This document shows positions 13,714 through 25,335 of a stretch of DNA of 64,000 bases, in pieces (within the stretch, counting starts at the first letter, position 1; every line of letters starts with the position of its first letter). Under the pieces are notes generated by a model. It made no database searches. It was given only the letters and a program-made list of their open reading frames with translations, and was not told where the DNA came from. A program made the translations under genes and the position numbers. Source of the DNA: Theobroma cacao (Eukaryota; Streptophyta; Magnoliopsida; Malvales; Malvaceae); the NCBI RefSeq assembly GCF_000208745.1, contig NC_030857.1, positions 5,573,909 to 5,637,908 on the forward strand, in the 5' to 3' direction.

Positions 13714-14451
13714 ATTGGCACAGCTTTGTGCTTTATTTTGTTGTAAAGGATGAAGCCATTTTGTCTAAGTCAAAGATAAGAAGAATATCCTTCTAAGAGT
13801 TGAAAGGCTACTTTTATAAATGAAGAAATTCAGCCTAGGAGGTTTGGATTGGAGGAGGCTTTGCATCCAAAGTAAGATACCAAGAAATATTCGGCTCATT
13901 TCCCCCCTGTTTCTCCAAATATTTTTCTAGGACGGGTTTGTTTTATTTCAAGTGCTTCAGCAAATAGAACATTTTGGTACCACAATTCTGTTTTCTGTTA
14001 GACTTTTTACTTATAATAAATTTATACTAATTCAAGATTTAATATAAAAGAAATTTAGAACATACATGATTTATGAACGAAAATAATACTGATTAGATTC
14101 AGTGCACTAGATTTTTTCTTTTATCTTCTTTACATACTTTTCAATGACTGTGATTTTAATGTTGTTGTAAATAATAGAGGTACTTTTATATAGTGAGTTC
14201 TTACTATCGCTTATTATATGATTTAGGGTTTACAATAAAAATTTACACTTTTAAATTCACAATGTTAAGTTTAATTCATTTTATTATATTATATTATGCA
14301 TTACAATATTGTCTTAATCAAAATCAAATTATTTTATCCTGATTTTCATAAAATACAAAAAATAAATAACATAAGTTCACACTTTAATTTTGCAAAATAA
14401 AAATTTAACATTTTCAACTCTTGAGATTGATTATTCTTGTTTAAGGTTTAT

Positions 14452-14454
<3 letters not shown>

Positions 14455-14494
<40 letters not shown>
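14455..14494. repeat. (AT)n microsatellite
   Basis: An uninterrupted AT dinucleotide run of about 40 bases, just downstream of the first Lys/Glu-rich ORF. It is likely to be polymorphic. Confidence 0.95.
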
Positions 14495-14498
<4 letters not shown>

Positions 14499-14670
14499 GA
14501 AAGTTAGAATATGAAACATAAAATAATGAAACTGAAAATAAAAATGTTCAAACTATATACGTAGAGAAATATGGGCAGAAGGGACATGCAAATCCTAAAT
14601 ATTACAATTGACAAGAGTGAGAAGAACATCTCATTTTGTTTTGTTCTTCATTCAACCCGCTGTTTCTTCG

Positions 14671-15102
14671 TCATTTCTTCTTTCTTCCTTGTTTCTTCTT
14701 CTGCTCTGCCATTGCTTGTTTTTTCTTCGTCTCTTCCCTTTTCCTTCTCTCAGCGTCTTCTTTCTTCTTCATCATCTGTTCTTGGGCTCGTTTCTTCTCA
14801 ACCTCTTCTTGTCTCTTCTTCTTCTCCTTCTCTTTCCTCCTCTCTTCCATTTTTCTTGTCTTCGTCTCTTCTTGTGCTCGTTTCCTCTCAACCTCCTCTT
14901 GTCTCTTCTTCTTCTTCTCCTTCTCCTTTTCTTCTCTTTTTCTTCTTTTCTCTTCCATTTTCCTTCTCTCCCCTTCTTCTTTCTTCCTCCTCTCTAACTC
15001 TTTGGCTTTCATCTTTTTCTCCTTTTCCTCCACTTTCTGCTCTCGTTTCTGAATATATATTCCGAAATTGATAGACAGTGTGGGTTGGAGACACAGCAAC
15101 AT
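14671..15102 (-). CDS. Lys/Glu/Arg-rich coiled-coil protein, tandem copy 1
   Basis: The ORF encodes 143 aa. After a hydrophobic N-terminus with the motif LQPTLSI, almost the whole protein is K, E, R and Q in heptad-like order (EEKEKK, RKKEEGERRK), predicting a single long helix or coiled coil. It ends in KKKQAMAEQKKKQGRKKK. There is an in-frame stop just before the ATG, so this start is the first available. Copy 2 at 16001-16279 shares the same N-terminal pattern, the same tail and a similar 5' flank, which argues that this is a duplicated gene and not chance purine-rich sequence. No domain is recognised and expression is unknown. The opposite strand is also open (Ser/Phe/Leu-rich), as expected for such composition. 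Confidence 0.45.
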   Translation of the reverse strand: MLLCLQPTLSINFGIYIQKREQKVEEKEKKMKAKELERRKKEEGERRKMEEKRRKREEKEKEKKKKRQEEVERKRAQEETKTRKMEERRKEKEKKKRQEEVEKKRAQEQMMKKKEDAERRKREETKKKQAMAEQKKKQGRKKK

Positions 15103-16000
15103 CTTATCTTACTATTTCAAAGATGAATCAAATTTTGGTATGTGTTTCTTTTCACTAATCATCTGAATATATAAGGTTTCACTTCATTAATTTGTTTCCA
15201 AAACTTGAACAAATAAAAGTCTAAGTCCACGGTATGTCAACGTCGATGCTTCAGTCCTTGTCCCTCCGCGTTAAGATTCCTACACTTCTACCATCTATAT
15301 TATTGCCATTACCATAAAATTTAAGAAGAAAAAAAAGGTCTAGACAGCAAAATATCCAATAAAAACTATCGATCAGTCAACAACTAGCATGGGTTTGGTT
15401 TTGACAGAGAAATGGTCTTGCTCTTCCGAATTCAACTTGTCAACTGGTGTGCCAATTGTTCATGAAAATAGTTATATATAGTTCTCTTTCGAAGTAATTG
15501 TAATTTTAGGTCTTTTAGTTATATTGTTGCACCACTTGTCTAATACATACGTTTTTGTCCCCCTTCTAAATTGGCCGTTGCTTAAGTCTCCTTTGTAGTT
15601 GTTGGGGACGTAGATGGCCTAGACTTTTTCCCTCTCATGTAAAAGATAATTCACAATGCATGTTTTCTTCTCTTCCTTGTAATCTATTCTTACGTTGTAA
15701 CTTGTATGTACTCCAGGTTCGAATGTTCTATTGGCCCAACAGCAATCCCATCTACTCAAAGTAAACATCACAGTCAAGACTCATTTCAGGACTAACATTA
15801 AAGTAAATATATATGTATGTGAGAAATAACAGCATTTAATTTAAATTAACTCTCACAAATCCTAAATTGTTTGTTATTGACATGACAAATTGAGAAAGAC
15901 CTTCACAAAAGAAAATACAAATATATAAACTTCAGTTTCTTCGACCAATATCTGCACTTTGTTTGTTCTTGATCATTTCTTAGTCTCCATTCTTGTAAGC

Positions 16001-16279
16001 TTATCTCATGTTTCTTCCTTGTTTCTTCTTCTGTTCTTCCATTGCTTGTTTCTTCTTCATTTCCTTCTCTTTCTCTTCTCTCCTTCTCCTCTCTTCCGTT
16101 TTCTTTCTCTTCTTTTCCTTTTCTTCTCTTCTCTTCCTCTCTTCCACTTTCCTCCTCTCACATTCTTCTTCTTTCTTCTTCTTCTTCTCTTCTTTGGCTT
16201 TCTCCTTCTCTTTCTGCTCTTGTTTCTTCACTTCTATTCTGACCCTGATACTTAGCTTGGGTTGGAAAATTACCAACAT
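16001..16279 (-). CDS. Lys/Glu/Arg-rich coiled-coil protein, tandem copy 2
   Basis: The ORF encodes 92 aa and is a shorter paralogue of the ORF at 14671-15102. The N-terminus contains FQPKLSI, followed by a K/E/R-rich helix and the tail KKKQAMEEQKKKQGRNMR, nearly identical to the copy 1 tail. The sequence before the ATG (CATATCTGTGAAAAG) resembles the corresponding bases of copy 3. Farther upstream, about 16409-16480 resembles about 15228-15300 upstream of copy 1, around the shared GGYATGTCAAC core. Function is unknown. The lower length reflects fewer internal charged repeats. Confidence 0.45.
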   Translation of the reverse strand: MLVIFQPKLSIRVRIEVKKQEQKEKEKAKEEKKKKKEEECERRKVEERKRREEKEKKRKKTEERRRREEKEKEMKKKQAMEEQKKKQGRNMR

Positions 16280-16295
16280 CTTTTCACAGATATGA

Positions 16296-17739
16296 AATCA
16301 ATATGACGCGGCTGCTGCGTACATTCCTGTACTTGGTGGGTGATGAGAATTTGAATGAAAATCAGACCATTAATTCGCTTCTAAAAGGAAAGAAACCAAA
16401 AGAAAAAAACACACGGCATGTCAACATCCAATGTCTACATTCCGTGTAGTTCCTCCTTGACAATTTCTACATTTTTTGGTACGGACAGTAGCTTAACTTT
16501 CTGGATTCTTAAACTTACTTAAAAGAAGAAAACAGAATTACAATGTATAATATAAGAAATTTTTTTTTTTATCTGGCAACCTGTCATGGCGGGGGCAACA
16601 AGAAGAGAGGCAACTCTTGTTCTGATATCATGTTGAAATTTTTAGCATGAGCATCTAACCTAGATTCTATTGGCATGTATAATATAAGAATTAAATAATT
16701 ATATAAATGTAATTCTTTGTTTATTAAAAGTTGTCTGATAGGAGTAGGTTTGTTTTTTGGTTATTGGAGGAACCTTCCTTGTATTGTTACTGGTGCATAA
16801 AACAATAAACATTGACTGCTATATAGTCTTTATATTATTACATATATATATATATATTATATAAGGGATTTAATTATTGTTAAAAGAAAGGGTTTATTTG
16901 CAGCTTCTTCTTGTACTATATAGTAATTGACGTTCAAACTCCTATTCATTTATTTATTTACTTTTTGAATACGTGATTGGTACGTTTAATTTGAGTGATA
17001 AAGTCGTCTTGACTGTACGAAATTAGAGATGAAGCCGTCTTGAGAAAGAGTGGTAATGTCGTGTTTTAATCGTTGCTCTTTCCTCTTCAATGGAAACTTA
17101 ATTATATTCTTCCAATTCTTTAAGTAGAATGCGTAGTCAAAAGTAAATATATTCATAACATATATATAATCTTCGATATTATTGGAGAGTATTAAAAATA
17201 AGTAATGATTTAATTGTTTCTTAAGATATATATAATTTGAAAAATATTAATAAGAAATCTAGCGAACATTAAAAAAACACTATTAAGATGTTTTATTAAA
17301 AATATAACAATAAACTATCAAATTGAGTATATTATCTTATTTTATGATTATTGTACTATTATCTAAGTTATAAATATTTAGGATTATTAGAATTAGCATA
17401 TTTTAATCATACTTTTGCATCGATCTCCTCTCTTTATGTTTAAATTCAATGTATTTTGTAGTAATTTTGACCACTCAACTTTAGTATAGCAAAAGAAATA
17501 AAAATCAAAATCTATTTTGTAAAAATTAAAAAATACAACGTATTTTATTTTACACATTGAATCTTTAAAATTTTCATTGAAGAATCGAAAAATACAGCGT
17601 ATTCTTCATTTACAAGTTATTTTTTTTTTCTATAATGAGACAAACTAAATCAGCTTAATTTTCAAATCCAATATATAATAGTGCTACATATTTTATCCAA
17701 AGATAGTGTTTATGTATAACTAAAGAAAAATGTTATATT
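16296..17739. other. Spacer between tandem copies 2 and 3
   Basis: The stretch is AT-rich with a short TATATA tract near 16838-16860. About 16400-16490 is the flank shared with copy 1. No other ORF or repeat is supported. Confidence 0.4.
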
Positions 17740-17795
17740 CTAGCAAACTAGAGAAAAAAAAATGTAGAACATGGCAGGACTGGTGATAATTATCA

Positions 17796-18099
17796 TCATT
17801 TTTTCTTCATCTTGTGACGTAGTTTTTCCTTCTTCTCTCTTTCTTTTCTCTTCAATTCTTGTTTCTTCATCTTCTCTTTTTCTTCTTTCCTCTGCATCTC
17901 CTTTCGTAGTCGATTCTTCCTCTCCTTCTCCTTCTTTTCCTTTTCTTCTCTCTTCCTTCTCTCCTTCTCCTTGGCTCTCTTCTCCTTCTCCTTTGCTTTC
18001 TTTCTCTTTTCTATCTCTTCCACTTCTCCTCTTGTGAGTTGTCTTTTGACGCTGAGGCACATTTCTGGTTGGCTGCAATAGATTTGCTACTCTTTTCAC
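17796..18099 (-). pseudogene. Decayed Lys/Glu-rich tandem copy 3
   Basis: The minus-strand reading begins with the family context (CTTTGTGAAAAG) and LLQPTRN, matching the LQPTLSI start of copy 1. At the place of the start codon in copies 1 and 2 it has AGT. The N-terminal motif and the K/E-rich body lie in different frames, so at least one frameshift separates them. The K/E-rich frame itself is open from 18062 to 17796 (88 codons) and could still be translated from an internal ATG. The shared 5' context supports common descent with copies 1 and 2. Confidence 0.45.
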
Positions 18100-18751
18100 A
18101 AAGATGAATACTGATTAATATAAAAGGTCGCAAAGCCGTCTAATTTGTTGGTTCTCCAACATTAATTCATTGTTCTAGATATTACCCCTTGGCCATTACC
18201 GTCCAAAGGCCGGCCATGGCGTTGTCTCACTTTTTGACTCCGTGCACTTCCTTCCGTTTATAAATAAACCATGCACCCACAAGATGATTACAAAGAAATA
18301 TTAACTACAAGTAGCAATACCACGAAGACTAGAAATTGACTAAAGAACCAGGGAGCCATTAACTGTACCGTTTTAAGAAAGCATGGGAAAGTGTAAATGA
18401 TTGGTTTTCATGGCATTTCGTCACTGTCTTCTCACTTGTTTAAACAATTTTGGGGCACCCACTCTAACCTTCCCCTTCAACAGTTTTGGTCCCCAATCAA
18501 GAAAACATTATCGAAAATATGTTGGATTTAAGATACTTAAAATCAAGAATTGCTTTCAATCGAAGAAAAATCCGCCCAAATTCAGTCAACATGATCATCC
18601 CCAACGGCATCCTCGAATAGTATATAGTTGGTTTGATTTAATTGTTTGTTGATACCGTCAATTAGACCAAATAATACAAGAAAGAATAAATTAGCCGCAA
18701 AATTTATGCTTTACGTGAACCAGTTACAGTAGTACTACACAAAAAATCCAT
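18100..18751. other. Spacer with no gene seen
   Basis: It contains the 5' flank of the third Lys/Glu-rich copy, with a TATA-like TTTATAAATA at about 18258, and the probable 3' UTR of MnmE at its right end. No supported ORF is present. Confidence 0.4.
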
Positions 18752-21700
18752 CTATTTACCTATACAGAACTTGCCAAAAATGTTGGATAAAATCTCCTCG
18801 GAGATGTCTTCTCCACTTATCTGGCCAAGGGCCAATGCGGCATCCTTTAAATCAATTGTCCAAAAATCAAGAGGCAGTTCCTCCTTTATTGATGATTTTA
18901 ATCTAACAAAAGCCTCCTTGGCACGCATGAGCTGTTCACATTGTCTCTGAGAAAATCACAAGAAGATATTTTACAATGAACAGTCAGAATCAACATCAGA
19001 GCGTGTGATATGGAGCAGTTATAAGCTCAAAACTGTGGATCCCAGATTCTTGAGAAACGAATATGGAACTATGGTTGCCATAAAAGCAAAATAGCCAAAT
19101 AGGCAGTCTAAATATGCTAACCTGGTTTACAGTCCATCTACGTCCTCTTGCAGGAATCTGATTTAGGCCAACAATCTCTGAGATTGATTTCTCCAGATCT
19201 CGTATTCCTTGACCAGTGATGGCGCATGTAAAGACATGCTTAGTGAAAGACTTGGCTTCTCTATCCACCCAATCAGAGCAAGCAGACGAAGCACAGTCTA
19301 TTTTATTGATCACTAGAATCATTGGGATGGATGTTGATCTCTGAACCACCAAAATAACAACCAATTACAGTATGTACTCAAAGAAGTTTAATTCATCGGA
19401 TAAAGTACTTATAAAATGGAAAAAGTAGCAAGATTGGTAGATATTAACCACAATGCCACAAGCTTACCTTATTGGATTGAATCCTCTCAAGAAGTTTGGT
19501 ATCTTCCACAGTCCATCCATCAAGTGCACTAACTGTCATGATAATGACATCAGCACCCATAGCAACTGCTACAGATCTCTCCACACCTAGAACAAAACAG
19601 TCACACAAATCTAAGTAATTATCAACATATTAAAACAAGAACCCTAAAGCAAAAAATTAACTTCCAATTTTGAATAGAATTACTCAAATAATACTTAATC
19701 AACTGCTCCGAAAGGCAAAGAATATCTCAAACACTCCCTACTTGCTATCACAGAGTTTAAAATTAAACACACCAAATTTCTTCACTCAATGAAAGGAAAA
19801 GCATTGAGGTCCTGTACACTTCAGAGTAATCAAACCAAATTGTGTCTTGCATGGCATTACCAGCAACACGGTGATATCAAGCTTCGTAATCCCCAAAGCA
19901 TAATTGATAAGCCAAAACAAGCCAGCAAGCTTAATGATACTCTCTATGCAGCACAAAGAAGACCTAGAAGAAACAAATCGCATCTTTGCTAGGAATTTGG
20001 AGGTTTCATGATAGGAACTGACAAAATACAGAGTATAGCCCAGTCCTCTGACCACCAAAAGAGAGGCTCATTCATTGAATTTCCAATATGAGCCAGAATA
20101 ATATTTTCCTTATCAGTGGGTTTAAGAGACTGGCAGTTGAATCAAAGATATTTTTGTAGGAACCAACTTTCTTATGCAAAAAGCATAATCTAGTAACAAT
20201 CAACTTGCATACTCCTACTTGATGCTTGTAAATTAAATGAGCCTTTTTGGGATTAGAGTCAGGCAAGGAGAAAATTCTTACCCATCTTCTCCACAATGTC
20301 ATCAGTTTCCCTGATGCCTGCAGTATCAAGAAGTGTTACAGGGACACCAGAAACAGTAACACTGGCTTCCACCACATCCCGAGTGGTTCCCGCAATATCT
20401 GTAACTATAGCCCTCTCACTCTGCACGCTAAAAGTAATGCATAGAGTTGAATAAGATGCCATGCCATGCCATTTTTATGTGAAAGAACCCGTGAGCAAAT
20501 GAAAGGACTACGATCTCACATGTCAAACAAAAAGTTTAAATGATGTAACACAGACGTGATGACCAGACCAAAACTGACTAATGGCCATATTAATAAATGA
20601 TGCAATAGGAAGAAAATNCATTTTGGGGGGGGGGGGGGGGGGGGTGCAACATACTTTGCTCCATGCATTAAGGAGGCTTGACTTCCCAACATTTGGACGG
20701 CCAACAATTGCTATCTGCAAGATTTTGAATAAGAAAATTAGAAAACAGAAATTCATAAAATGGAGGCAACTGCATTAGTAATAATTAATCTTAAAGATAA
20801 AATGCATATACTATGTCTATGCATGTATAGACAAAAAGCTCCAAGTATCTTACTATCAAAAAACAAGAAATGACTGATAGACATAATAAGATCCGACTGA
20901 ATGATCAAAAGTTGGAAACTGCTCTGATGCTTTACTGATATGTTTTCTTTTTTACCGACACTTTTGTGATATGTATTGGGGTATAAATTGTGAATTATGA
21001 ATAAGACCAGCTTTCTGCAATTGAACTCACAGACATAAAGTTTTCCACTTCATATACATTCAAAGATCTCTGAGTCCTTGGAGATTTTACCTGCAATCCT
21101 GATTGCAGAAGCTTATCATAATTGGCAGTCTCCAGCGCATGCTCTACATCTTGTGACATGGCATGTATTCTATCCATAACTAGGTTGAAATCTAGTGGTG
21201 GCATCTCATCCTCAAAATCTAAACGAGCCTCTATCTCAGTAAGCAACTCAATGCACTGTCCTCGCAATAATCTGACTAAAGAACAGAAGCCTCCCTGTCA
21301 AACAGCCAAGCTCTTCAGTGTTGTTAGTCACACTGCCTACCAACGATTGGTTAAAAGCACTATGGAAAATTCAAAGGTAAAAAACAACAGCATTCTAAAG
21401 GTGAAACATGCCTGAATTCCTGCCAAAGCTGCATCAGCGGCACCAACAGACTTAGCTGAAATTAGTTTTCCAACATTTTCAGCTTGGGAAAGATCTAAGC
21501 GACCATTTAGGAATGCACGGAGGGTAAACTCGCCTAAAAAAAGAGGGAAAAAAACAAAAGATGAGGAAATGTTTTGACAAACGATGCATGTACGAGAATA
21601 TCCCCAATGCCTCTTTAAGAGGAGGTAGAAGAAGCCATCTAGAAAAGCATGTTTTCAAGGGCATGACATTCGAACTATAGAAAAGTAAACAAGAAATCCA

Positions 21701-22706
21701 AGTTCGGAGTACTTGGCTTTTAATCAAACAAGGATTATATGTATCAAATGATTTAAAATTCTATCTAACAGTTAGAAAAGCCACATAAATTCTACATAAC
21801 ATGCCAACCAACCTGGTTCAGCAAGCCTTGCTCCAGCTTCTAAACAAGCCTTCAACACACGACGCAGACACACTTCACTCCCATGACACTGAAGCTCAAC
21901 CACATCTTCACGAGTATATGATTTAGGAGCCAGCATTGGCACAGCTAAAACCTTAAAAACAAAAGAACACTATTTAAACAAAAAGAAAAAGAAAAACTTA
22001 AAACGAAAATGCCAACTTTGCCATCCATATCCCAAGTCCCAACTCCAATAACAAAGAAAACAAAAACCCGGTAAAGATTTAACAAAAATAAAGTCAATTT
22101 TATAAAACTAAACCTCATCAACTACATTCCCTCGAGAGTCCAAAACGACGCCATACTCAACAACATGACTGGTAGGTCTCCAAGATGCTGAACCTGAATC
22201 AAAACTCTTCTCCTGCTTCTTCTTCTTCTTGGCCGGAAAAAAGACACGGCCGGCGATATCGACAGCGGTGGGACCAGACAAACGAACAATGCCAACGGCT
22301 GCAGGAGGGCCTCCTAAAGAAGTGACAATGGCTGCAATGGTGCTGGTCGAGCTCTGGGTCTTAATTGCGTCGCCCTGATTCACTGAACCAAAACCCACCA
22401 AGCGGTCATCGTTGTTGGAGACGAAAGTGGTCTCTGCGAAGGAAAAAGGCGAAATGGGTAGTTATATCTGGAAGTGAATCTGAGAAAAAAAAAAGAATTT
22501 TTTGGGGGGTTTGAGAGAGATGAAGAACCTTGGCGAGCGGAGGCAAGGGGTTTAAGGGGTTTGAGGGCTTGGGGTTTAGGGGAGAGATGGAAGAGAAAAG
22601 ATAGCTTTTTGGGGAAGAATAGAGAGGATAAGGGCAGTCGAGGAGGCGGTTTTGTTGGTCTGTAAAAGTGAGTGATAATGGCACGGACAGATGGGAGTAA
22701 AGCCAT
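18752..22706 (-). CDS. tRNA modification GTPase MnmE/TrmE, organellar (10 coding exons)
   Basis: With its MnmG/GidA partner this GTPase modifies wobble uridine 34 of certain tRNAs; the plant nuclear gene serves mitochondria and/or plastids. Coding exons in order: 22529-22706, 22114-22433, 21813-21951, 21412-21533, 21091-21294, 20655-20714, 20282-20420, 19468-19586, 19122-19340 and 18752-18946. They give 564 aa. The first ~65 residues are rich in S, P, L and K with few acids, like a transit peptide. The N-terminal TrmE fold (about 85-240) contains VELQCHGS. The inserted G domain shows G1 GRPNVGKSS (326-334), G2 GTTRD (352-356), G3 DTAG (373-376) and G4 NKID (439-442). The helical domain ends in the family's C-terminal CIGK, whose Cys is required in bacterial MnmE. 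All parts are intact. It lies beside SULTR1;2, as in Arabidopsis. Confidence 0.95.
20618..20644. repeat. Poly-G run with an ambiguous base in an MnmE intron
   Basis: An N is followed by CATTTT and about 20 consecutive Gs inside the intron, 11 bases from the exon ending at 20655. It looks like an unstable homopolymer with base-calling uncertainty. The coding exon itself is not affected. Confidence 0.8.
21295..21411 (-). other. GC-AG intron in the MnmE gene
   Basis: Read on the minus strand, exon 4 ends …GGA ATT CAG and the intron opens GCATGT. The next exon starts after GACAG with GGA GGC TTC. No GT is available that keeps the conserved join (AGIQ|GGFCS) and the frame. Confidence 0.75.
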
Positions 22707-23499
22707 TCTTTTTCAGTCTCTTTTGTGTCTGATTTTTCACCGGCGACTGTATTATCGGGTAGCTAAAAGCAAGAGGAGGATCCACAAACAGCATATCTTT
22801 TTTTTTCTGAATGTGTCCTTGGGCCAAGCTTAGCTGGTTTCATTCTGGGCCTTTCCCATGCCCCAATCTGGGAGCGCTAGCCGACAAGCAACCATCATAC
22901 TACCAAAAGCCTTTCAGGGCCGCCATTTCGAGAGCTTTAATACCATTTCTGATGAACAAACTTCTACGCATGATTGTATACAAATGTTGTAAGAGTTGGT
23001 TTTTCTCATTTCTCTTTCCTGAGTTATTTGATTTTTTTCCCCCTATTTCTGCTGTTGGTTTCTTCTGGTGTTTGATGTTTGGTTGGCTTTCACAATTTTA
23101 TCATAACTGTTTTTTGAGTAATAGTTAGATTCGAAGGCTTTCAAGCCTACTGGACATGCTAATGTGAAGAAGTTCTTCCAACCATATAACGTATTTCTTT
23201 TTTTCTCAGTCAAGTGAGATTTTAGTAACTATCAAGGGATTGATACAAGAACTGGTCGTAAGTCATGATAACAGAGACATGAGCAACAAGAACACACCCA
23301 AATTAAGTCCACACAAGGGGCTTAGCAATCAACCCGACTGTGAAGGACCAACGACGCCTGAAGAAGAAAAAGAAACAACAGATTTCCAGCTGAAAGTAAC
23401 AGAAACCAACATACTCTCACCTGGAAACAGTGAACCGAAACAGAAGCATACACCAGAAAAAGGAGGAGCAGTGACACAAAACAGGTCCTCCACTTTCAC
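22707..23499. other. MnmE 5' flank and spacer
   Basis: The first ~100 bases are probably MnmE leader and promoter. The rest has no recognisable gene. The ORF at 22811-23128 has no family resemblance, and 23240-23509 lies antisense to the edge of a retroelement remnant. Confidence 0.4.
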
Positions 23500-23940
23500 C
23501 ATCATGTAAAGAAAATTTCGACGTTATCCACCCCAAATTTGGTTGGAGAATCGGCCATGGAATTCGCCTCACGGAAGGTGTGAACAAACACGATATCTTC
23601 ATTCAGTTTACGAAAGTTGTCAATTTCACTACTGATGCATCACATATCCCAAGAGCGAAGATGTTTCTCCGTATCTAAAAAATTTTGATCTAAGAATATG
23701 ACTCGATAATCAAATCTTTTTGAACCGACTCATTATGTTGAAGTACATAATTGAATTGCGTTGTTAATGACCATCAATTCAGTAAAGTTTGAATCCCCGA
23801 CTCCTAAAGTCGGACCCATTAGTATTTCTTAATATACCACCAGATTCAAAAGCTCTCGGTTCCTCTCTAATCAAGACGCCAAACGTTAAGCTTCAGCTCA
23901 TTATCAACAGGGAAAACCCATGATATTACTATTCAGGACT
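23500..23940 (-). mobile_element. Degenerate non-LTR retrotransposon RNase H domain
   Basis: Minus-strand translation in changing frames gives the order of landmarks of plant LINE-type RNase H (RVT_3) domains. First comes SGGILRNTNG, then GVGDSNFTELMVINNAI (the pattern DSNxxEL), and finally an open stretch from about 23640 to 23504 with FVHTFREANSMADSPTKFGV (pattern HxxREAN..AD). Frameshifts and stops separate the pieces, so it is a dead fragment. I could not recognise reverse transcriptase upstream or the element's ends. Confidence 0.7.
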
Positions 23941-25150
23941 GATTAGAAGTTTGGGAAAGATTGGATTGTCATGGGATTGACCAAGAACCAATCTCATCAC
24001 TTGCTTCGCTTCCTTCATTAGCTTTAATCCAAAACATGAAACGCATTTTAATCAAAATGAAAATTTTCTTCCCATCTCAGACTTTTTCACTAAATACAGA
24101 ATCATTTCTTGTTAGCTACAAGCACCATTAAAAAGCATCAAATACCGCAAGAGACCTAGTTCTCGAGTTAGCACAACAAAATCAGTCGTGCCTCTAATGA
24201 ATAAAAACCTCAACAGAATTTGGTACCGTCCAAGAGATCCCCACCATTGAAAAACAAGGCACCACACACCAACCAACTAAAGTGACAAGATTTTTGTTGA
24301 CAACAAGCTGGATGTGTTTGCAAATTTCCTCGACAAGACCATACCAACATTTGCAAATAGATTATGTCTAAGGTTGACAGAAACATTTATTTGCTAGGCG
24401 TTCCTCTGCAAAATCAATTTACTCCAAGCCACTCTCTAGTTTCAACCATGGTATCAAGTACCTGTAGTGGCACTGGAAATTACTGAAGGAAATCCGATAT
24501 GGGGCCACAGCTAGATGCTAATGAAAGTACTCTATCCACAAAGCTGCCCAATGGAGTTAAAAAAGAATAAAATGGCGTGCTAGAATCTTTCTACTTTATT
24601 AAGGACAAACCTTTCTTTATATAAATATGAACGTGGGTCGGGGTTCTTTATGAATCTAGCTACACTAACGTCTAAGTTCTTGCCTACAATAAGTGTAGCT
24701 CGTCTTACCTCATGGAAACAGAACTCTCGAGTACGTCACCACTTTAAATTAGTAAACATGATTGGATTTTAATATAAAGCGGGTTTCAAAAAGTTTGGTC
24801 AAGTTTCAATCAATGAACCTTCATAATTCATCTTCATAATCACTTATTTTAATCAAATGCAATACGTTTATTATAAAAGAATGGGTGAAGATACTGGCCC
24901 CTATCAGATAAAACTTCAATTAATTCGTGGAATTGTAATTTGTGGGAACAAGTGATTCCCACTTAATTCATTCATTTGCTATTTTTTTCTCCCATGGAAG
25001 TGATAAAAGTGTATATTAAGAGGAATCAAAATTCCTGAAAAGCATACAAAACCCTTTGATTTTGATGTGTGATTCCATAGGTTAACAGGAAAAGAAAAAA
25101 CATTGGATAATATATATATATAGACATATTTGCAAATTTAAAACCTAAAC
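23941..25150. other. Spacer downstream of SULTR1;2-like gene
   Basis: No gene is seen. Part may be further retroelement debris continuing from the RNase H remnant, but no conserved motif is readable. Confidence 0.35.
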
Positions 25151-25151
25151 C

Positions 25152-25335
25152 TTATCCCCAAGCACATTGTACACTTGTGTTTTGTCCCTCTGGACTATAC
25201 ATGATCTCAGCCACCCCACTTGAACCATCTTTATAATTGGCCCCTTCATTATTGAGCTGCATCTGAGATCCCTCTCTCACTACTGCACATGTATATCTGC
25301 TCTCATTTCTGTTATACAGCAACATTTCTCGTTGT
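25152..25335 (-). other. Likely 3' UTR of SULTR1;2-like gene
   Basis: This is the sequence after the TGA at 25336-25338. It is mixed in composition and becomes AT-rich below about 25140, so the transcript end probably lies near 25.1 kb. The frame open here after the stop is an overlapping artefact. Confidence 0.4.

Noticed and set aside
14571..15071. Ser/Phe/Leu-rich plus-strand ORFs opposite the Lys/Glu-rich ORFs (also 15959-16295 and 17771-18037)
   Set aside because: All three plus-strand frames are open because the region is a polypyrimidine tract. The minus strand carries the motifs shared between copies.
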